In this document: positions 7,254 through 9,191 of the stretch, in pieces
Layout: the number at the start of each line of letters is the position of its first letter
How positions within the stretch are numbered: position 1 is the first letter of the stretch
Assembly (NCBI GenBank): GCA_040877875.1
Contig: JBBDNC010000219.1
Span: 1 to 9,191 of the forward strand
DNA from: JBBDNC01 sp040877875
GTDB lineage: Bacteria > Bacteroidota > Rhodothermia > Balneolales > Balneolaceae
Reading direction: 5' to 3'
Length of the DNA: 9,191 nucleotides
Notes under the pieces: generated by a model
What the model saw: the letters and a program-made list of their open reading frames with translations, nothing else
The model's database searches: none
Told to the model about the DNA's origin: nothing
Program-made: the position numbers and the translations under genes

Positions 7254-7417
7254 GATGTTTGAAACTATATGCAATGAACATTCCCTGACAGAAAGTATCA
7301 ATAACCTTAAAGAACCTTCATTTTGTTCTCTTCATTCCTGCCGATTGAAGTCATAAACATAATACGCATACGAAGCCTATCCGGGCAAGTCCTGCTTTGC
7401 CTAAGTCCGACAGACTC

Positions 7418-7978
7418 CTAACCTCTGTTGATTACCAGATATTTAGCTACAGCGGCTAAAACGATAGAGTGATGAATGGTCCCCCGACGGACCCATTCCC
7501 AAAATTCCTCCAGCGGTATCACGTGAACTGCAATATCCTCAAACTGGCCCGTCTCAGGTTCAGCTTCAGGCAAACAATTTTTTGCCAGATAAAGATGAGT
7601 GAAATTCGTCATGATCGCCGGATTGGAGCTGGCTTTTCCCATGAAGTCCCACTCTACTGAAGAATAGCCCGTTTCTTCCAACAGTTCCCGTTTTGCCGCT
7701 TCCAGCGGTTGTTCACCCGGATCCACCATTCCTCCGGGTATTTCAAGAGTTACCTCATTCACCCCGTGCCGGTATTGTTCTACAAGTATGATCTTGTTTT
7801 CAGGTGTAATGGGAAGCACATTAATCCATTCCGGGGCGTCCAATACATAAAATACTCCGGCATCTTTATCCGTTCCGGGCGAAACGGTTTTTCGAACCAA
7901 GTCAAAGATCGGAGTTTCATAGACTTTGTTATCTTTGAGAGTGTGCCACTTTTTTTTACTGGGTCGAAATTCATTCAT
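7418..7978 (-). CDS. NUDIX hydrolase, ADP-ribose pyrophosphatase type
   Basis: A 186-residue NUDIX enzyme that probably hydrolyses ADP-ribose to AMP and ribose 5-phosphate. The complete NUDIX box is at 83-105: G83, E89, then R97-E98-L99, E101-E102 and G104. Before it are the family's IILVEQYRHGVNEVTLEIPGG features, with the arginine-bearing strand that packs against the substrate in NudF-type enzymes. P120 in SSNPAIMTNF is 16 residues after the box glycine, the position that marks ADP-ribose specificity. WHTLKDNKVYETPIFDLV near the N-terminus is also typical. The start ATG at 7978 lies 14 bp from the start of the divergent amn. The stop is TAG at 7420-7418. Exact substrate is inferred; other nucleoside diphosphate sugars are possible. 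Confidence 0.9.
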   Translation of the reverse strand: MNEFRPSKKKWHTLKDNKVYETPIFDLVRKTVSPGTDKDAGVFYVLDAPEWINVLPITPENKIILVEQYRHGVNEVTLEIPGGMVDPGEQPLEAAKRELLEETGYSSVEWDFMGKASSNPAIMTNFTHLYLAKNCLPEAEPETGQFEDIAVHVIPLEEFWEWVRRGTIHHSIVLAAVAKYLVINRG

Positions 7979-7992
7979 GAATCAACATTTTT
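7979..7992. promoter_or_regulatory. 14-bp divergent junction between NUDIX gene and amn
   Basis: Only GAATCAACATTTTT separates the two start codons. No promoter fits within it, so any promoter for either gene must lie inside the other's coding sequence. The two promoters would then overlap or face each other across the start sites, which would couple or set against each other the expression of the two genes. Confidence 0.4.
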
Positions 7993-9171
7993 ATGGACCG
8001 GCAATTGGAATTTACTAAAGATGATTTCTCAAGCGAGAAGGAGATCCGTCAGGCTATTAAAAAAACATGCGACCTGATGGAATCGATCTATGCTAACGGG
8101 GAATATCCGAAATTAATGGTAAAACGTTCTTGGTCGAAGCACAACCCTGTTATTACCGGCGAAATAGCTATGCCCGGGGCCTATCGATGGTACCTGAGCC
8201 GTGAGTTAAAAAAACTTGCAGAAAAGGGTGCTGAAATAAAAGTATTTCCTTCACGCCAAAAAGTTAAACTGAATGACCCGACTCTTTTTGACAACGTTGA
8301 TGAAAGTGACTGGGATATAACCCAAAAGAAATTGTTTCTGTTTAGTCCGGAACGAATCGATATTTCTTTGAACCGGCTTTTTCATTATACGGGAACCGAA
8401 CCCGAACATTTTCAACGTTATATTCTTTTTACCAATTATGACATGCACGTTGAAATATTCAAAAAGCTCTTTCCCGATTGCATACAACCGGAAGAGGGTG
8501 TGCAGATGCCTGCCTATCACCATAAGCTTCCGGACAATAAGGGATTTACCCTCATCAATATCGGTGTAGGCCCCTCGAATGCAAAAACCATCACGGACCA
8601 TGTAGCGGTATTGCGTCCGGATGCTATCGTTATGGTCGGTCATTGTGGCGGGCTGCGCAATCACCAGGAAATCGGGGATTTTGTACTCGCCACCGGATTC
8701 ATGCGGGCCGATCATGTATTGGACAAGATCCTTCCTCTCAGTATTCCAATCACCCCCAATCACCTGTTGAATGTATACCTTAAAGATATACTTGATAGAT
8801 ACGAACGAAATTACCGGCTTGGCACGGTTTATACGACTGCTAATCGGAACTGGGAATTTGCCAAACGTCAGACTGTGGATGAGATTCACATGAGCCGGAG
8901 TATCGCAATCGATATGGAATCGGCAACTGTAGCTACAAACGGATACAGGTACCGGATCCCCTTTGCCACCCTGCTCTGCGTCAGCGACAAGCCCCTTCAC
9001 GGCAAGCCAAAGCTGAGCGAATATGCCCGAAAGTTTTATAAAAATTCCAAGGAATTACATCTCAATATGGTTCTTGAAGCACTCGAAATGAGCAAGAAAA
9101 ACTATCCTGAGGGGCTTCCCAACGCCAGCATTCGATCTATCAACGAACCCCTGATGGGTGGACTGGAATAA
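7993..9171 (+). CDS. amn: AMP nucleosidase (Amn)
   Basis: Amn hydrolyses AMP to adenine and ribose 5-phosphate, draining AMP when the adenylate pool is unbalanced. The 392-residue protein has an N-terminal Amn-specific region (about 1-180), including KLMVKRSW and HFQRYILFTNY (139-149), followed by a nucleoside-phosphorylase fold with INIGVGPSNAKTITDH (188-203), MVGHCGGLR (214-222), AIDMESATVATNGY (305-318) and CVSDKPLHG (329-337), where D332 is the likely catalytic acid. It is shorter than the E. coli enzyme (about 484 residues), mainly in the N-terminal region, but longer than the roughly 250-residue form lacking that domain. The ATG at 7993 has no Shine-Dalgarno. A Bacteroidota-like -7 element TATCTTTG lies at 7930-7937 on the plus strand, inside the NUDIX gene, but without a matching -33 box. 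It is the only gene on the plus strand. Confidence 0.95.
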   Translation: MDRQLEFTKDDFSSEKEIRQAIKKTCDLMESIYANGEYPKLMVKRSWSKHNPVITGEIAMPGAYRWYLSRELKKLAEKGAEIKVFPSRQKVKLNDPTLFDNVDESDWDITQKKLFLFSPERIDISLNRLFHYTGTEPEHFQRYILFTNYDMHVEIFKKLFPDCIQPEEGVQMPAYHHKLPDNKGFTLINIGVGPSNAKTITDHVAVLRPDAIVMVGHCGGLRNHQEIGDFVLATGFMRADHVLDKILPLSIPITPNHLLNVYLKDILDRYERNYRLGTVYTTANRNWEFAKRQTVDEIHMSRSIAIDMESATVATNGYRYRIPFATLLCVSDKPLHGKPKLSEYARKFYKNSKELHLNMVLEALEMSKKNYPEGLPNASIRSINEPLMGGLE

Positions 9172-9173
9172 CG

Positions 9174-9191
9174 GTGTATCAGTGTATCAGT
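9174..9191. repeat. Short tandem repeat running off the window edge
   Basis: GTGTATCA occurs at 9174-9181 and 9182-9189 and the next two bases GT begin a third copy where the window ends. It lies 2 nt after the amn stop codon. Whether it is a longer array cannot be seen. Confidence 0.5.

Noticed and set aside
7254..7301. N-terminal extension of the peroxiredoxin by 16 residues
   Set aside because: It begins with TTG, lacks a ribosome site, and adds sequence before the normal family N-terminus; the ATG at 7253 is preferred.
7384..7401. GGCAA/TTGCC inverted repeat after the NUDIX gene as a terminator
   Set aside because: Only 5 bp of stem with an 8-nt loop and no T-run on the minus strand.
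7307..7417. 36 further open codons in frame after the TAG of the NUDIX gene, ending at TAA 7309-7307
   Set aside because: The NUDIX protein is already full length at the TAG, and an open run of this length is common by chance, so a premature stop or read-through is not supported.
7930..7937. TATCTTTG on the plus strand as a Bacteroidota-type -7 promoter element for amn
   Set aside because: It matches TAnnTTTG but no TTTG-like -33 element is found at the right distance, and such an octamer is expected a couple of times per strand by chance.
8251..9000. Minus-strand open frame of 249 codons inside amn
   Set aside because: It lies wholly antisense to a clearly recognised gene with intact motifs, and its translation has no recognisable domain pattern; it is most likely a codon-bias shadow.

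Overview
The window is a gene-dense stretch of bacterial chromosome with moderate G+C and no sign of phage, plasmid, IS or CRISPR content. The gene set (a short-form Aat, a cysteine-free topoisomerase I with a repeat-rich C-terminus, a UvrB of 681 residues, a long-form AMP nucleosidase) and the mostly AT-rich, Shine-Dalgarno-poor sequences before start codons fit the Bacteroidota side of the tree, perhaps the Balneola/Rhodothermota branch. This placement is inferred from protein character alone and is only moderately secure.

Layout. Seven genes lie on the minus strand, so they read from right to left. From the right they are: a NUDIX hydrolase of ADP-ribose pyrophosphatase type (7978-7418); a Bcp-type peroxiredoxin (best start 7253, ending 6780); topA (6759-4216); an unrecognised 193-residue protein (4074-3493); uvrB (3201-1156); a PmtA-like SAM-dependent methyltransferase (1147-587); and aat, cut by the left edge (524 to <1). 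The only plus-strand gene is amn, AMP nucleosidase (7993-9171), divergent from the NUDIX gene with just 14 bp between the two start codons.

Transcription units inferred from spacing: bcp-topA (20 bp gap); the 193-residue gene alone, behind an excellent sigma-70-type promoter (TTGACA, 17 bp, TATTAT) and after a nested stem-loop that follows topA; and uvrB-methyltransferase-aat (8 bp and 62 bp gaps). The NUDIX gene may stand alone or lead into bcp across 164 bp.

Functions. The window is mostly genome maintenance (TopA, UvrB), peroxide defence (Bcp), N-degron tagging (Aat), probable lipid or small-molecule methylation, and nucleotide salvage. The NUDIX/amn pair is metabolically linked: an ADP-ribose pyrophosphatase gives AMP plus ribose 5-phosphate, and AMP nucleosidase splits AMP to adenine plus ribose 5-phosphate. 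I found no clearly new multi-gene system. The items most worth a second look are the orphan 193-residue gene with its strong promoter, the altered active-site motif of the peroxiredoxin, the cysteine-free topoisomerase, and the compact divergent NUDIX/amn junction.
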